DNA of 64,000 nucleotides from Chrysomallon squamiferum (lineage: Eukaryota; Mollusca; Gastropoda; Neomphalida; Peltospiridae), in contig CM022679.1 in the NCBI GenBank assembly GCA_012295275.1, positions 20,026,342-20,090,341 on the forward strand, written 5' to 3'. This document shows positions 1 through 13,215 of the stretch, in pieces. Within the stretch, counting starts at the first letter, position 1; each line of letters opens with the position of its first letter. Under the pieces are notes generated by a model, which worked only from the letters and a program-made list of their open reading frames with translations, searched no databases and was not told the DNA's origin. The position numbers were made by a program, and so were the translations under genes.

Positions 1-1324
1 ATGCCATCGAGTACCACGAAGATGAGTTTGCATAGCTTTCTTTATGAAATGTGGATGCATCATGATAGTAAAAGACACTCAAAGAAATGTCTGTTCCAGT
101 CAGATTAATGTAGACACTGTCTGGAAAAGACTGGTCATTTCCACTCTTGTTTTTTCTCTGTGATATGTCAATATCCCACAACTGACGATGTGGTTTGGCA
201 TATCTATTCCTTGAATTGTTGGTTTCAATTTCTATTTCTTCATCACTACCACAGTCAATTTCTGTCAGAGTCTTATCTGAATCTGTCAGTCCCATGGCAC
301 CAGTGACTTCAGATGTTGTACTGACACTGTCAGTGTCATCATCGGAATCACCATATGAAGCTGATGTTTCAGTAGGCACTCCATTGTGTGAATGACTTGT
401 GGATTTCTTCTCAGTGATGATACTATAGTCCTGGAATGGGTAATACTGGTATGAATACCATGCAGCGTTAATGCATTCAGGGCACTCTGATGGGGGACAG
501 TCATAGCGAATGAAGGGAATACCTGTTGTATAATCAGCCAGTTTGCTGAGTTCTTCGGCAGTGAGTTCAAATGGTGGAGAATCATCTGCTGGTATTCCAT
601 CAGAATCAGACACGGACAAGCTCTCAGAGCTTGATGTCACAGATGACTTGTCACTTTCAGTATCATCAGGTTGTTTTACACTGTTATACAAGTCATTACA
701 AATGAGATCAACATTGTCACACTCAACAATACTGCGTCGTTTAGCACCATCAATCTCGACTGATCGAGTTGCATTATTGAGCATTTTGGTTCCTAACTGA
801 CAATTGTAGCCAGCAAGGTTGTATTCTAAATGTCTCGAATCTTTCAAATGAGCTTTTTCAATTACAGATATCAAAGCATTTAGATTCTTTTGGTCTTTTT
901 TCTTTGATTTGTTTTGGCGACGTCTGATGTCATGGTATCCACGACAAGACTCTCTGTGATACTGTGTATATTTTGGCAGAGGTGCCACCTGTTCATCATG
1001 AGATACCTCACTGTCAGCAGATCGGACTGAAGTCTCGGAATCATCTTCCAGACTTCTTTGACGGTTCTGTAAGGCAGCTTTAAGAGTATCTTTCAGATGA
1101 ATAACAATAGGAGAATTTGTCTTTACTTGCTTGTGTTTTCCTTTTTGGTTCTGTCGTCGATGACTTTGACCTTTCGTCCTTTCCTTCTGACAGTTAACAC
1201 ACGAACTGCTACCCAAACCTTCAAGACGTTTAGCAAATTTTTCTTCACTGACTACTTCAAGATTTGCACTAGCACTCACAGTCTCCCTCTTGACTGGAGC
1301 TTTTCCATCGCTCAGTTTTCCCAT
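1..1324 (-). CDS. Unrecognised acidic, Ser-rich protein, first coding exon, truncated by window edge
   Basis: One uninterrupted minus-strand frame runs from an ATG at 1324 to the window edge: 441 codons plus one base. The start is supported by an in-frame TGA two codons upstream and a good context (A at -3, G at +4). I do not recognise the protein. The N-terminus has a CVNC pair followed by a Lys/Arg/Gln-rich stretch (about residues 42-68). Next come basic segments near residue 135, long Ser/Asp/Glu-rich low-complexity tracts that look disordered and phosphorylatable, and a Cys/aromatic cluster (CPPSECPEC then WYSYQYYPF) around residue 290. There is no signal peptide or membrane segment. Codon composition is clearly coding, with far more G+C than the flanks. 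The rest of the gene lies left of the window, so domain assignment may change. A nuclear or cytoplasmic regulatory protein is a guess. Confidence 0.8.
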   Translation of the reverse strand, partial: MGKLSDGKAPVKRETVSASANLEVVSEEKFAKRLEGLGSSSCVNCQKERTKGQSHRRQNQKGKHKQVKTNSPIVIHLKDTLKAALQNRQRSLEDDSETSVRSADSEVSHDEQVAPLPKYTQYHRESCRGYHDIRRRQNKSKKKDQKNLNALISVIEKAHLKDSRHLEYNLAGYNCQLGTKMLNNATRSVEIDGAKRRSIVECDNVDLICNDLYNSVKQPDDTESDKSSVTSSSESLSVSDSDGIPADDSPPFELTAEELSKLADYTTGIPFIRYDCPPSECPECINAAWYSYQYYPFQDYSIITEKKSTSHSHNGVPTETSASYGDSDDDTDSVSTTSEVTGAMGLTDSDKTLTEIDCGSDEEIEIETNNSRNRYAKPHRQLWDIDISQRKNKSGNDQSFPDSVYINLTGTDISLSVFYYHDASTFHKESYANSSSWYSMA

Positions 1325-2346
1325 ATTTCAGTGAATTAAAGTTGTAATTATTAAATCACAAGCATTGGACTTTAATCTGAACACCATGGAATCTCAAAAC
1401 AAACTGGTGTTGTGAATGAGATACAAAGAGCAAGCCATTTTTACCTGAGCCAATTAAAGGTTTTCTTTCCTGGGGCAGTAACAAAGAGCATGAACTGTTA
1501 AATGACCCCAAAGCTTGATTGATTTTTCTGGATAAGCAAACAAAAACATCAGAGCATGGCTAAAACAAAATGGATACTTGCACAGATTGCTATCTATCCA
1601 CAAACAAAAACAACTCAGTTATAAGAAGATTTGTATCCAGCAGTCAAGTTGAGTCTTACCGGACCAGTGGTTGACACACAGTCACTCCAAACGATGATGT
1701 TAACACATCTAACAAGCAGTAATGGCTTGTCTTCTCTCACTGACAAAATACAACTGTGAGTAGTATTAAACAGGACAAAGAGTGGCTATCATTCACAATT
1801 CTATTAAAACATATACAAACACATAGTGCATTTCCTGTTATTATATAAAAATAAATTTTCAGTATTTTTCTTCTTCCAGAAATAATATACAAAATGTTTA
1901 AAAACAACACAAAGAAATACACGAGTCAATGTGAACTCTGATCACTGGTTAAATAAAGAGGTAAACAACTTGTACAAATGTACAGTAAGTAAAATAACAA
2001 GTACTTAGACTGGCCCTCTGGACTCCCCTCTGTCTGTGCTTACAGTTTATCTGAAAGTGGGAATACTGACAATGTACAGGTAGTGAAGTTTCCAGTTCCC
2101 TGGTAACCTTTGTTGGTGTTACACATGAGAAAGCAAAGTTCCAGAATTACAAAGTAGCAACAGGATTACCCATACAAAGAAGCTCTGTGTTAACAAAGGC
2201 TTTGTGATCACAACACCATACATCTGCTTTAAACAGCCAACCCTGGCAAAATCAATGCCAGTTCTGGCAGTTTTAATTAGCCTTTGTTTGTAATGAGTGA
2301 ATCTTAGTAAAAATAGAACAGGTGTGATTAACATAATCTGCCTCAC

Positions 2347-2567
2347 CTTTTGTTATCAATCATGACATACAATCATGACCTGGTTAAGTGATAAATTATG
2401 TAGTAGTACACTAGTCTGCTACACACATTCATGTACACATGTGTTTATAACCACGTGTTTCTCTCTGACTGGGCCATACACTGCCTGATGTGCGTCAGCT
2501 TTCCTTCAATGTACTGCGCTATAAATAATTTTGTAATGGTAGGCATTTGATCTACACACATTGTCTA
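2347..2567 (-). other. Candidate non-coding or 5' UTR exon
   Basis: On the minus strand a strong acceptor (polypyrimidine tract ending TTTTTTTCCAG) at 2568 and a strong donor (AAAAG|GTGAGG) at 2347 bound a 221-nt block that is less AT-rich than its surroundings. A further donor-like site (CCG|GTAAGA) lies at 1660. All precede the ATG at 1324, so these could be untranslated leader exons of that gene. Read in phase 1, the block stays open for only about 19 codons, so coding use is doubtful. Transcript data are needed. Confidence 0.3.
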
Positions 2568-5500
2568 CTGGAAAAAAACAGAAAACCCCATTAGAAAACA
2601 AATATCCCCTGACCAGTTTATGTAGTAATAAAACTGTCTTTTTTGTTTTCAGCCTGAGGCTTGCTTGATGTGCCCCACATCAAATAACAAACAGTAACAG
2701 AAAAACCAGCCTTCAAGTATAAACTCATTCAAAACAGCAGTTAATGTTTACCAAGTTATCAAATACTTCAACTATATTCCTGTAATGTATATAATTCATT
2801 TAAAAGGTTAAGAACAAAATGTAAAGATATCCATAGGCAAGCTATTGATCACAGTGAATAAACGAAAACAACTCTATACATATATCATCCAACAGTGGAA
2901 TAAACACTGGCGTCCTTTGTGTACTATTATATGCTTTTCACTTTCCAGTGTTACTTCTTCACAGTAAACATCTCTTCACATTTTTTTTATCTTTTCTCTA
3001 CTGTTCATTCTCCTTCTATGAATCCATCTTGCCAGCACTGATGATTATAATCAATGTAAGCCAGCGAGGCATAGTTACCAATATACAGCAATGAGATCAC
3101 CTGGGCCCAGTGCCATCACTGCTATGTTAATCAGAGGCAGGTCATGTGACTGCCATCACACTGTCTGAGTGGCCAAGTTACTGCGAAGGCAATCTGTGCA
3201 TAAATTATAACAATAAGAACTGTAGGCTTGAGACAGTGAGAATAGCTTGATTACATGTCACGTTCTCCAGCTCAAATATCCACAATGGTTACATCAGAAC
3301 AAACCTGACTTGTGTTTAATTAGGTTGTAATCTAACTGAAAACACATATCACATAATTCATCTGATCATAAATTTTTTTATTTTCTGGCTGCTTTTTTGT
3401 ATTTTGTATTTTTATACTTAGATAAAACATAGCTATTTTAAATAATATTATCTTTAATTAAATGTAGATTTAATTTTTTCAACAGGCTTCATGTACTTTA
3501 ATTGTTATTATATCTTTGTCTTAGGCAGAGGAGAGGCAATGGTAGAAGATGTTTCTTTTTCATGTATTTTCTTTCTTTTAATATTTTATATATTATGATG
3601 TTTGATGTGAAAATAATTTTATTTATTTATAAATGAAAAATGAAACAAAACAACATTTAAAAACTGTGATAAAGTAAGAGAAAAGCCTGCCATGTATTTT
3701 TATTTATTATAATAAAAAGGCATAAACATATTTAGATAAAGCAGACTGCAATACAAATCATTTCGTTAATTAAAAAAACAGTATTGCCTACATTCGACTG
3801 AAATTTGTTTATTATAAGAATTTGTTGAAGATTAGATGGAAAATTCTGTTTATTTGTCAGACATTAATTATTTTTATCAAAAATTAATAACTGAACTTTA
3901 CTTAGGAAAAATCAATATTATGATTTCAGAATGTGCTAGCCAAACATACAAATTAACTTTCATAAAATAAACAATTCTGAATGCTTACAAAAATACAGAG
4001 TGCTAACAAAATAATTACACCATTAATTAAAAACACCAAAACTGGCATAAAAATTAAACAAAACAGAAATTATAAAATAAATTATAATGATGTCTGAATT
4101 TCTTACAAGTATAAATAATAACAAAGAAATGTTTTTGTAATATTCACACAGAGTATAAGGTAAGGTCTGGTGCACAATTAGGGAAATCAGGATCTCGTAA
4201 AAAAAAATAAAAAAGTAATAATCTTTAATGTCAATTTAATTCTCGAAAAATATTTATTTTTAAAAATTTTCATTAAAAGAAATATTCACCAGTGTTTAGT
4301 GCACATACTATATGAATTATTGATCTAGAACTGCAATGACACGCACAGGAAATGGTTTTATTTACCTTTGTGTTGTTTGAGAGAGTATGTAACAAAAGAA
4401 GTTTAAATTCAAACAATGCAACCTACTGGGCCATGTAAACATTTGAAACTTGGTGACCCATGCAGGAGTTGTGAATTACTTTCTACAATCATATATGAAA
4501 GGCATTACAAGGACACAGATGTGTGTAACTGATCTGTTTGAAGTGAAAATTATTTAGCTTCAATGGGATGGCACAAAGTGCAACTCTATATTTATATTGT
4601 AATATCTGTGATCTTCCTGTTGTTTCAAGTAATTACTGATTATAGATATTTCAGGTATTAGGTCACTTGAACTAATATAGATATCAACTCAGTCTTAGAA
4701 AATATTTTGAACCGGTAAGCTAAACAATAATAACACATAGCAATTAACTTCAATCGAGTTACTGAAAAAACTGACTGATATTATTGGAAAATATTAGTAA
4801 TGTATTATGATACCTCTTAATTTTATGATTACTAATCACAGTCATTTGAATACAATTGGCTCTTTCTTAAATAGGCTTGAAGCCACTTGTACTATTCTAT
4901 CAAATAATTTCATGTTCCATTCCACATTTTTCTGTAATAATTTATTTATTTATTTATTATTTGATTTTCTTTTTTTCCTTTTTTTTCAGTTTTTATTATT
5001 TGTTTGTGCTAATAGTCTGAAGTCATTCAGAAAATGATATATGTTGATACAAAATATTTTATTTTTAATTTATTTTTACTTTTTGAAATTTGTCAATTAT
5101 TTATAAATTCTGATGAAACTACATATAAAACTGTCATGTTTTGATTAATTTCCAAATGCATTAACAGCAAATATGTCAGTGAAAACCAACTATCAGCAAT
5201 AAAGGATTTTGATAAGCACCTCCTCAATAAGAAGGGAAACAATTCGTATTTAAATATAATCCTAATTTATTTTTATTATTTTATCAAACTGGATTTTAAT
5301 CAGTAATATTTATTTAATGATAAAAAAAAAGTTATATTACTTTAACAAAAAAAACAGAAGTTTAATTACAGATAAATTTAAAAGTGTAAACTAGTGAAAA
5401 GATACAGGAAAAAAGCATTCCCATTCAAAAAGGTCAACTATTTAATGACTGCACCTTTTTCACAGAACAAAATTCTCACAGGATAATTTCCCATTTCCAC

Positions 5501-6038
5501 ATACTAAATTTATAATGTCAGAGGAAATAATTTAATATGATTCTGCAACTGAATGATAGGATATCCATGCAAAATGTCAGTTTTGTTCGTAAATTCTGTT
5601 TTCTACAATAACTTTAAACAAAAATATGTAGTGTTTAATATTTATCTGAAATACAACATTACAATATACATTCATCTGATAAAGTATTTAGTGTCTTTGA
5701 ATATGTTAATTTAAATCTTGAAAATGTATTTTTATATTTAAAATTGCTAATGCTGCAGCAGCAATATTACTGTAATAGTAAAAGAATAATGTATAATTGT
5801 TATCACTATACATACTGCACAACTCAACTTCTTTATATAATGATCATTAACAAAAGTATTTTATTTTTTAATTAAGGGGTTCTATCACCATTTAATATGT
5901 ACAAAAAGTGACAACCAAATTTCTTCATCTACACGGTATGTTAAAAAAATTGTTACTCTACTTCAAGATCTCCCCCCCCTGCATAATTATCATGTATATG
6001 TAACATTTCTTTTTTATTAATTTTATTTCTTGATATTC

Positions 6039-6064
6039 ATATATATATATATATATATATATAT
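6039..6064. repeat. (AT)n microsatellite
   Basis: Thirteen AT units in AT-rich non-coding DNA. Confidence 0.95.
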
Positions 6065-6853
6065 GAAGCCAGCAAATATTTATTTAGTTAATTTTATATA
6101 ACTACACCTGCCATATATTAAATTAAAATGGCACATTTAAAACAAGGATACAGTGTCAACAAGTTGTAAATGAAAAACTATAAATTTTAAAATAAATCAA
6201 TTATTTTTCCTTGAGTCACTAACTTAAATACTCACTGATTATTTGCAGCAAATAAGTAAATAAATAAATAAAATAAAACTAAAAATCCCAAATAAAAACA
6301 AACAAAAATAGAATAGAAGGCTAGTGTTAATTGGAAAAAAAATAGTATAATAAATGGAGAATTATAATTAAGGTGGGTTTTGTCTTGTTTTTTTTTAATC
6401 AAATATGAATCATTTTGAAATTATAGTTTAATCTGCCTGCAGATAGGTAATGGTAAAGCAATGTAACATTATACAAATATATTTAACAGGCTCGTCAGAG
6501 GCTCTAAGCAATCATTGTCAGTTTCATAAACTATCTGACAAAACTGCATTATTAGTTAACACATAGAAAATACAGACATTATTAATTTAGTGTGTTCCCT
6601 AAAGGCCATTCTTCTAGCAATAACATCTAAATAACAACCAATCTGATAATAAAATAGTCAGAGTTATTAATGATGTAACATGCCTGCAGGATGTACAGTT
6701 ATTATTAGTTGAGTTTCTTAATTCCACTGTTTTAATTCTCTGAAGAAATCCTTTTTAGCAAAATTGGAAACAAACATTATTAAGAGAGATAATGACTTGA
6801 TATAAACCTGTTTTATCAACAAAGGCAAAATATATTTTATTAAAATCAACAAT

Positions 6854-6902
6854 AAAAAAAAAAAAAAAAAAAAAACAATAAAAAAAAAAAAAAAAAAAAA
6901 AA
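6854..6902. repeat. Paired poly(A) tracts
   Basis: Two A-runs of about 22 bases separated by CAAT, preceded by a similar AACAATA motif. Confidence 0.9.
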
Positions 6903-7257
6903 CCCTGCTTTGTAGTTTGTGTCACACTTTACAGAAAAAAAAAAAATCTAGATACTTGTGAAAAGCTGTTTTGAAAAACATTGGCTAAATATATTTTACC
7001 ATCTTACTTTAAACATGTTGTCTTTAATGTAGTTGAAATTATCATATCAAATCTATTTAATGATTTAAAAAGAATAGCTTGATCCATAAAATTGTTTTAC
7101 TATGACAGTATCTAAATCTGTTATATACAGTGACCTTACATATCCACCAATATATATACCTGCACAACAAGCATTATATACACAGAAACATAAACATAAT
7201 TACACATATACAACACAGACAAACACATAAGTACTCATTCACAAACATTCTACTTTA

Positions 7258-7260
<3 letters not shown>

Positions 7261-7310
<50 letters not shown>
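7261..7310. repeat. (TC)25 microsatellite
   Basis: A perfect 50-bp TC dinucleotide run. Confidence 0.97.
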
Positions 7311-7312
<2 letters not shown>

Positions 7313-8280
7313 GAAACATGCATACATAGAAAATGAGTTAATTACAGGAACCTAAAATGGAATAAGGTCAGTTAAGCAGGGGTAAATGACACATGAAATA
7401 GATAAGGAAGAAAATATCAAAGAAGATCAATACTAGGTGACCCAGATTAGAGGCAAACATGGACTCTTTGTTCAGATGGTACATCACTTGCTACAATACA
7501 CTCTCTATGATCGATCTCACAGTGACTCATCACACAACAAAAGCAAGTCAGATTTATTTATGAACTGAAGAAGACATACATATTTTGTGACACAAACCAA
7601 TATATTTTCACTATTTTCTTTATTGCCATGTTAATGCAAAACATTCTTTAAATCAGTTAAATGGCACCAATATACATTTTGGGGTTATTTGGCTTTTCTC
7701 TGTGTGTGTATGTGTCTGCATCTGCTTATGTTTTATAAATAAGAGTCTTAGAAAATATTTAATACATAAAACAAATCATAGAAAAACAAAATTAATTTTA
7801 AAAAATAAGAAATAATATGGAAGTAAATAAAGATTTCATCTCCAAAATGATGCCAACTAAGAACAATAGATTCATTTAAATAATAACTTTAACTTGAGTT
7901 TGTTATCTTTTCCTAACAAAAACAAGATTTTAATATAAGGAAAATGTGTTTAAAATAAATCAGACAAATGTTATCCATAAATACATTTGTTTTCTTTCTT
8001 CTTTTTATCTTTTTTAATTTTTAATTTTTTTATATCAAGTGTGAAACAGTTTTTCATTTTGTAAAAATGTAGTTCCATTTAATGAAATGAACATCTTAAC
8101 TGTAATTCACACACTTAGAACCAGTGAATTTTTGACACTGTTTTCACAGGAATGTTTTCATTGGAAAATATCCTATCAAATTAAACTGCAGAACAAAAAT
8201 AAGATTTTAAAAACCCCAGGATTTCTGTTCACAGAGACAGAAACATTCAAAAAAAAAAAAATGCACAATTAAAACTCAAG

Positions 8281-8303
8281 CACACACACACACACACACA
8301 CAC
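8281..8303. repeat. (CA)n microsatellite
   Basis: A perfect CA run of about 23 bp, continuing as interrupted CACACA for another 20 bp. Confidence 0.95.
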
Positions 8304-11300
8304 TCATGCACAGACACACACAACCACCGTATAAATGTGCATTTTATTCATTTGTTTTTTAACTATTGCGTAAATAAAGAGATTGCAATAAAAGTTCAAT
8401 GACTGATTTAAAAAACAAATTCTAAAAAGAAAGTTTTCTTATTGTCTACATCGACTTAAAAGATTCTCACTGCTACTGATCATGCATGGCCCAACATATC
8501 TTCAGACTTGTGTAAATCGTCAATTACCATTTATATGAAGGATGAGGGTCGTAACTGCTAACTCTTTCACTAATCCGACAAGGCAAGGTGAGAATAAACA
8601 GGCCAGATTCAAATCATTGTTTAGTCTGTTATTTCTTGGATACAGATGAAGAAACAAAAATGTTTGTAAAAGAAAAGAAATTTTATTAATATTCAGTTTA
8701 TTGAATAACTATCTAATTAGTAATCTAGATATTATTGAAAAATTATTATTTATTGCCTTAAATGTTGACTGAAATAAAAATTAAACTGGATTAGCAATAC
8801 TTATTATTACTGTTTCAATACTTTAAAATTATAAATAAGTTAACATGTTTTCTCTCATTTATTATTTAATTTTTTTAAATTGTGATTGGGAACTTTTCTT
8901 CAAACAGAATTAATTTGAAATTGAACAATGGTGTAAATAATTTTAAAAAAAAGATTATTTTGTAGGTAGGTATCCATCAACATTGTTCTAGGTGCATGGA
9001 ACCTTACTTTATGGATTATACTTAAGAACAGATTGAAGAATTGTTTATCTTTGACTGGAAAGTAAGTTAAACATTAATGGGCTTTATTTCTATGGCTACA
9101 GGACAAATCAGACAGTAATCTATGTGTTACTTATAATAATAATCACCTTTAATATGCTGGCCAAGATTACGATGGTTTCATGTTCTCACATTCACTGGTT
9201 TCTGTTTAAGGGATTTGATTAGAAATAATATAAATCTTTCTGCTAAATGAATTACAATAAACACATTATAAAGTCTTTATTTTTGTCACACTGCAGAAAC
9301 TTGTTTTTCTAAATCATTACGTACATGTTATTTGCTGTCATTTAATGGTTAAATCACACATAAGCATATATTAAACTTACTGCTTTGCAATATTAAACAT
9401 TTTCATTTAAATCGGAGACATGAAAAATTCAAAGGACTACTCTTACTGATTAGCAGAAATGAGATTAGTCCATGAAAGAAAAACAGCAGGAATGGGAAAA
9501 ACAACTTTCTTGTAATTATCTATTCTTATTTGATAAATTTGTATTGTACCATAACAAAATCTTTCTATTTTTGACATAAAAAAACAAATCAAATGAAGTA
9601 ATCTGTTGAATGTAAAAAATATTATGCAGTGATTTTCTAAATGAACAATTATAATTAAAAATTAAAAGTGTTAGGGAAGAAAAAAAAGAAGTTGAAAATA
9701 GTAGAAAAATAGCAAACAGCATGATGGTTAAAACATCATGGAGGAAGGGATAATAGAATAAGAAATATCAAAATAAACAGCTTAAAAACAAGACTGATTA
9801 AACTAGCACATAATGATATCTTAGCATTAACTGATTACTGGTTAACATTTCATGGTTACAACTAATATGCCAGTTATGTAACCATCTAGACAGCAAGACC
9901 ACAGTTTACAGCAGCAAATATAATCATCTGATTGTTTGTAAGACAACCTCCTTTAATACATAATATACTTAAATGAGATCCAAGTAAGAAAACAAGTTAT
10001 AACGGTATCAGATAATTATAAAAGAATTATCAAAGAAATACTCCAGTAATTGGCTCTGATCCGTTTTCACTTTCATTTCTTTTTTAAATCAGATCTAAAA
10101 ATGAATTCTCTGGCTTTAACAAATTTACTTATTTACCTCTTTTTATTTTCGTATCAATAATACAAACCATAATATATAAATATTAATCAGAATTTAAGAT
10201 ATAAGGAATTCAGTATACAAAATTATATATAGTAACAACAACAACAACAATAATAATAATAATAAAATTTAAATCTGGATGTTTAATGAAGAAAATGTAA
10301 GTGAATAAACTTCAGAGAGGTCATTTTTGTGGGGTCACTGGGCAGGGCAACGTACGATTTTGTTTGTGTCACAGGAAGCAACAACATTAAACTAATTCAG
10401 TGTTGTATTAAAATAAAGATCTATCTGTGAAAAACAACAACCTGTATTGACACACACAGCAGGACTCTGAACTTTGCTCCATGGTGATATAAAAGATATT
10501 TATTGTAAGTATACCAGCATATGTCAGATAAAAAAAAAGCAAAAAAAAAAGCAGTGACAATTTATGATGAATCTGTTGACAAAATATGTAATATGAATAG
10601 CTCCTGTTGTTGTTTCCAGCTAAGAAAAACAGACACATATTTATTTTATGTCCATCAGTTTTTAGAATAAACATAAACATGAAAATAAATGAAAAGCTAT
10701 AAAAATGAAAATTGTCCAATAACAACATAAAAGTATCAAATAACTAATTACATCATACTCATACAATTATTTTATAGTTTATACTAAATAAAAATAAATA
10801 CTAATATTACATTACATTCAATGCTTTATAATTTTTAATGATTAAATTTTCCAGAAATTTAAAAAAATTTCGATTAACTTTATAAAATATTTTTACTTAT
10901 AACAACTACATCAGTTGTTAATAAATGGTATTAATGACAGTTAATGTATTTTTTGCTTTATTTTAATTGTTGACTGCAGAATCTGTTGACACTGGTTTTT
11001 TAGATACCATTAGTAATTTACTTAAACATGATCTTTGTTCTGATACTAATTTAGATGCTGTTCAAGAAGAATTGTAAGAAAATTACTCTATCTAAAGCGG
11101 CATGTTATTTGCTCACACTTTCTGAACAGTATTGGCAATTCCCAGTTAGTCACTCAGTGAAGGCTTAATTAACACTGAAATACACCAAAATTGATTGTTT
11201 GCATCTAAGATGAATTGGATAATTACTGATATGGGTTCATACCCAAATGCATATTATCTAATTATTTTTTTATATATATATTTTTTTTTACTCATTTAAA

Positions 11301-11888
11301 AACCATCAAATTTAAAATATAAGTTGCTACATTTGTACTGAATGGAAAAGATGTGAGTACAGGGTAGGATAAATTGCTGCTTGTCCTAGTTTCTACATGC
11401 GAAGTAAAGTAAAAGGATATCAATATATTATTATTACAGTTTAAATATATCTCTTGGTTACTGCCAATTTGTGTGTGTGTATGTGCATGCATGTGACATG
11501 TGTACATGTGCAGAAATGACCTTGATTTAATGTTTGTTCTTGCAAATACAATAAACTGCTGAGCATTTGCAATGCTTAACAATAAATAAAAATTTCATCT
11601 TTTTTTTCTTTTTCATGCAATTAATATCAGGTATAAAAATGTTTAGCATACACACCTGAAGACTAATACTAAAAATATAGAGCAACAAATACTAATACAG
11701 AAATCGTAAAGAAAAAAAGTAAATATTGTTTTAAAATTTGTATTGACAGGATTTTTTTGTTGATAAAATAATGTGATTACAGCTTTTTTGTTTCACCAAC
11801 AAAACTTTTAACTGTTAGAAATGTTTCACACTTTATATCAGTATTCAGCAAAAGAATCTATTCTTTATATTACACACACACACATTCT

Positions 11889-11890
<2 letters not shown>

Positions 11891-11922
<32 letters not shown>

Positions 11923-11964
11923 GGGGATGATTTGAAAAAAGAAAAAAAAAAAAAAAAAAAAAAA
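11891..11964. repeat. Poly(T)/poly(A) inverted homopolymer pair
   Basis: A 29-base T run (11891-11919) is followed after 22 bases by an A run (11942-11964). The arms can pair into a hairpin. Confidence 0.9.
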
Positions 11965-13107
11965 GTGGGAAAAAATCACAAAATCAACAACCAAGAACAA
12001 GAAACAACAATGACAGTAATTATTAAATAAAACAAATTAAAAAAATGACAAACAGCATACATAGCATACATAAACAGAAACAAAAAGAAGAATGCTGGAA
12101 AGTGTGTGAAGTGATTGGAAAGCAACAAAAACCTTTCAGTAAACTATAGCTTGCATGAACCTTACTATGTTTCATATCTGATAAATGACAGAACAACATA
12201 CTCATAAAAACAAATTAATGTGTACAATATATAATGTAACACTATAAACAATCTGCTATAGGTCTTTAAAACTCAATGAATGGGCAGAAATGTATAAATT
12301 ATCATTTAATTACATTATTTTACACGATCAACATTGTAAAGTGTGTATGTGTGTGTATGAGGGGGGATCAAAACATGACCAAAAAAACCCACAAAAAAAT
12401 AACCAACCAAAAAACACAAAACAACAACAACAAAAATATAAAATAAAATAAAATAAAGAAAATAAAATAAAAAACAGTTGAGAGAATCTATATGAGAGAT
12501 GACAGCAGCAGGTTTCTAGTTTAATTGTTAGTCCAGCTGCTACATGTAGCAACACCTCCCTCCCTGCATGGTATTTAAAATTACTTTCTCGTATGTATTG
12601 ACCTCAACTTACTGCAGTTTAGATTTACAAATTTATATAAAACATCTTATCCAGCTTTGGTTAAAATTAATTAAAAACCCTGTGGACATGTCTGTAATGC
12701 TGGTTGTCCAGTTTTGATTGAACAAAACCAATGAAACCATACAACCATATGGATGAGAAAGAAATGTTTACTGTATTTATATCCTTTCACTTTAATAACC
12801 TTTAGTTAAATAAAGTTAATACTCTGTTTTCTTCTTTTTGTTTTTCCTTTCTTAAAGTACATCAGTATTTACCTGAATGCATTGCAATAGCAAAGTTCAT
12901 TGTAATTTGTATGAAAGAAATAGTAAGGAAAGAACTTTATGCAGTTTACTTACTGAAAATTCACGTGTCAAAAAAACATGTTGCGTGTAATTTAAAATAT
13001 AGATACTAATTGGCAGATGTAACATTTCTGAATGCATTATCTCTAAACAAATATTAATGACAATATGATACAGAAACAAAGCTGTATCAAATTTACAATT
13101 TGAAACA

Positions 13108-13215
13108 TATGCTGGCAAAATACATAATAAAACTCAGAGAAAAATTATTTTAAATTACTTTTTTACACATATGTTAGTAAAGTACAGAATAAATCCAGAG
13201 AAAAATTATTTTAAG
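13108..13215. repeat. 63-bp tandem duplication
   Basis: Two direct copies start at 13108 and 13171. Both end in the same 19-base block, AGAGAAAAATTATTTTAA with a preceding C, and differ at scattered positions in their first halves. Confidence 0.8.

Noticed and set aside
286-600. Minus-strand 104-codon frame
   Set aside because: It is the shifted-frame shadow of the real 441-codon frame on the same strand.
11821-12030. Plus-strand 69-codon frame with Phe and Lys runs
   Set aside because: Created by the poly(T) and poly(A) tracts.
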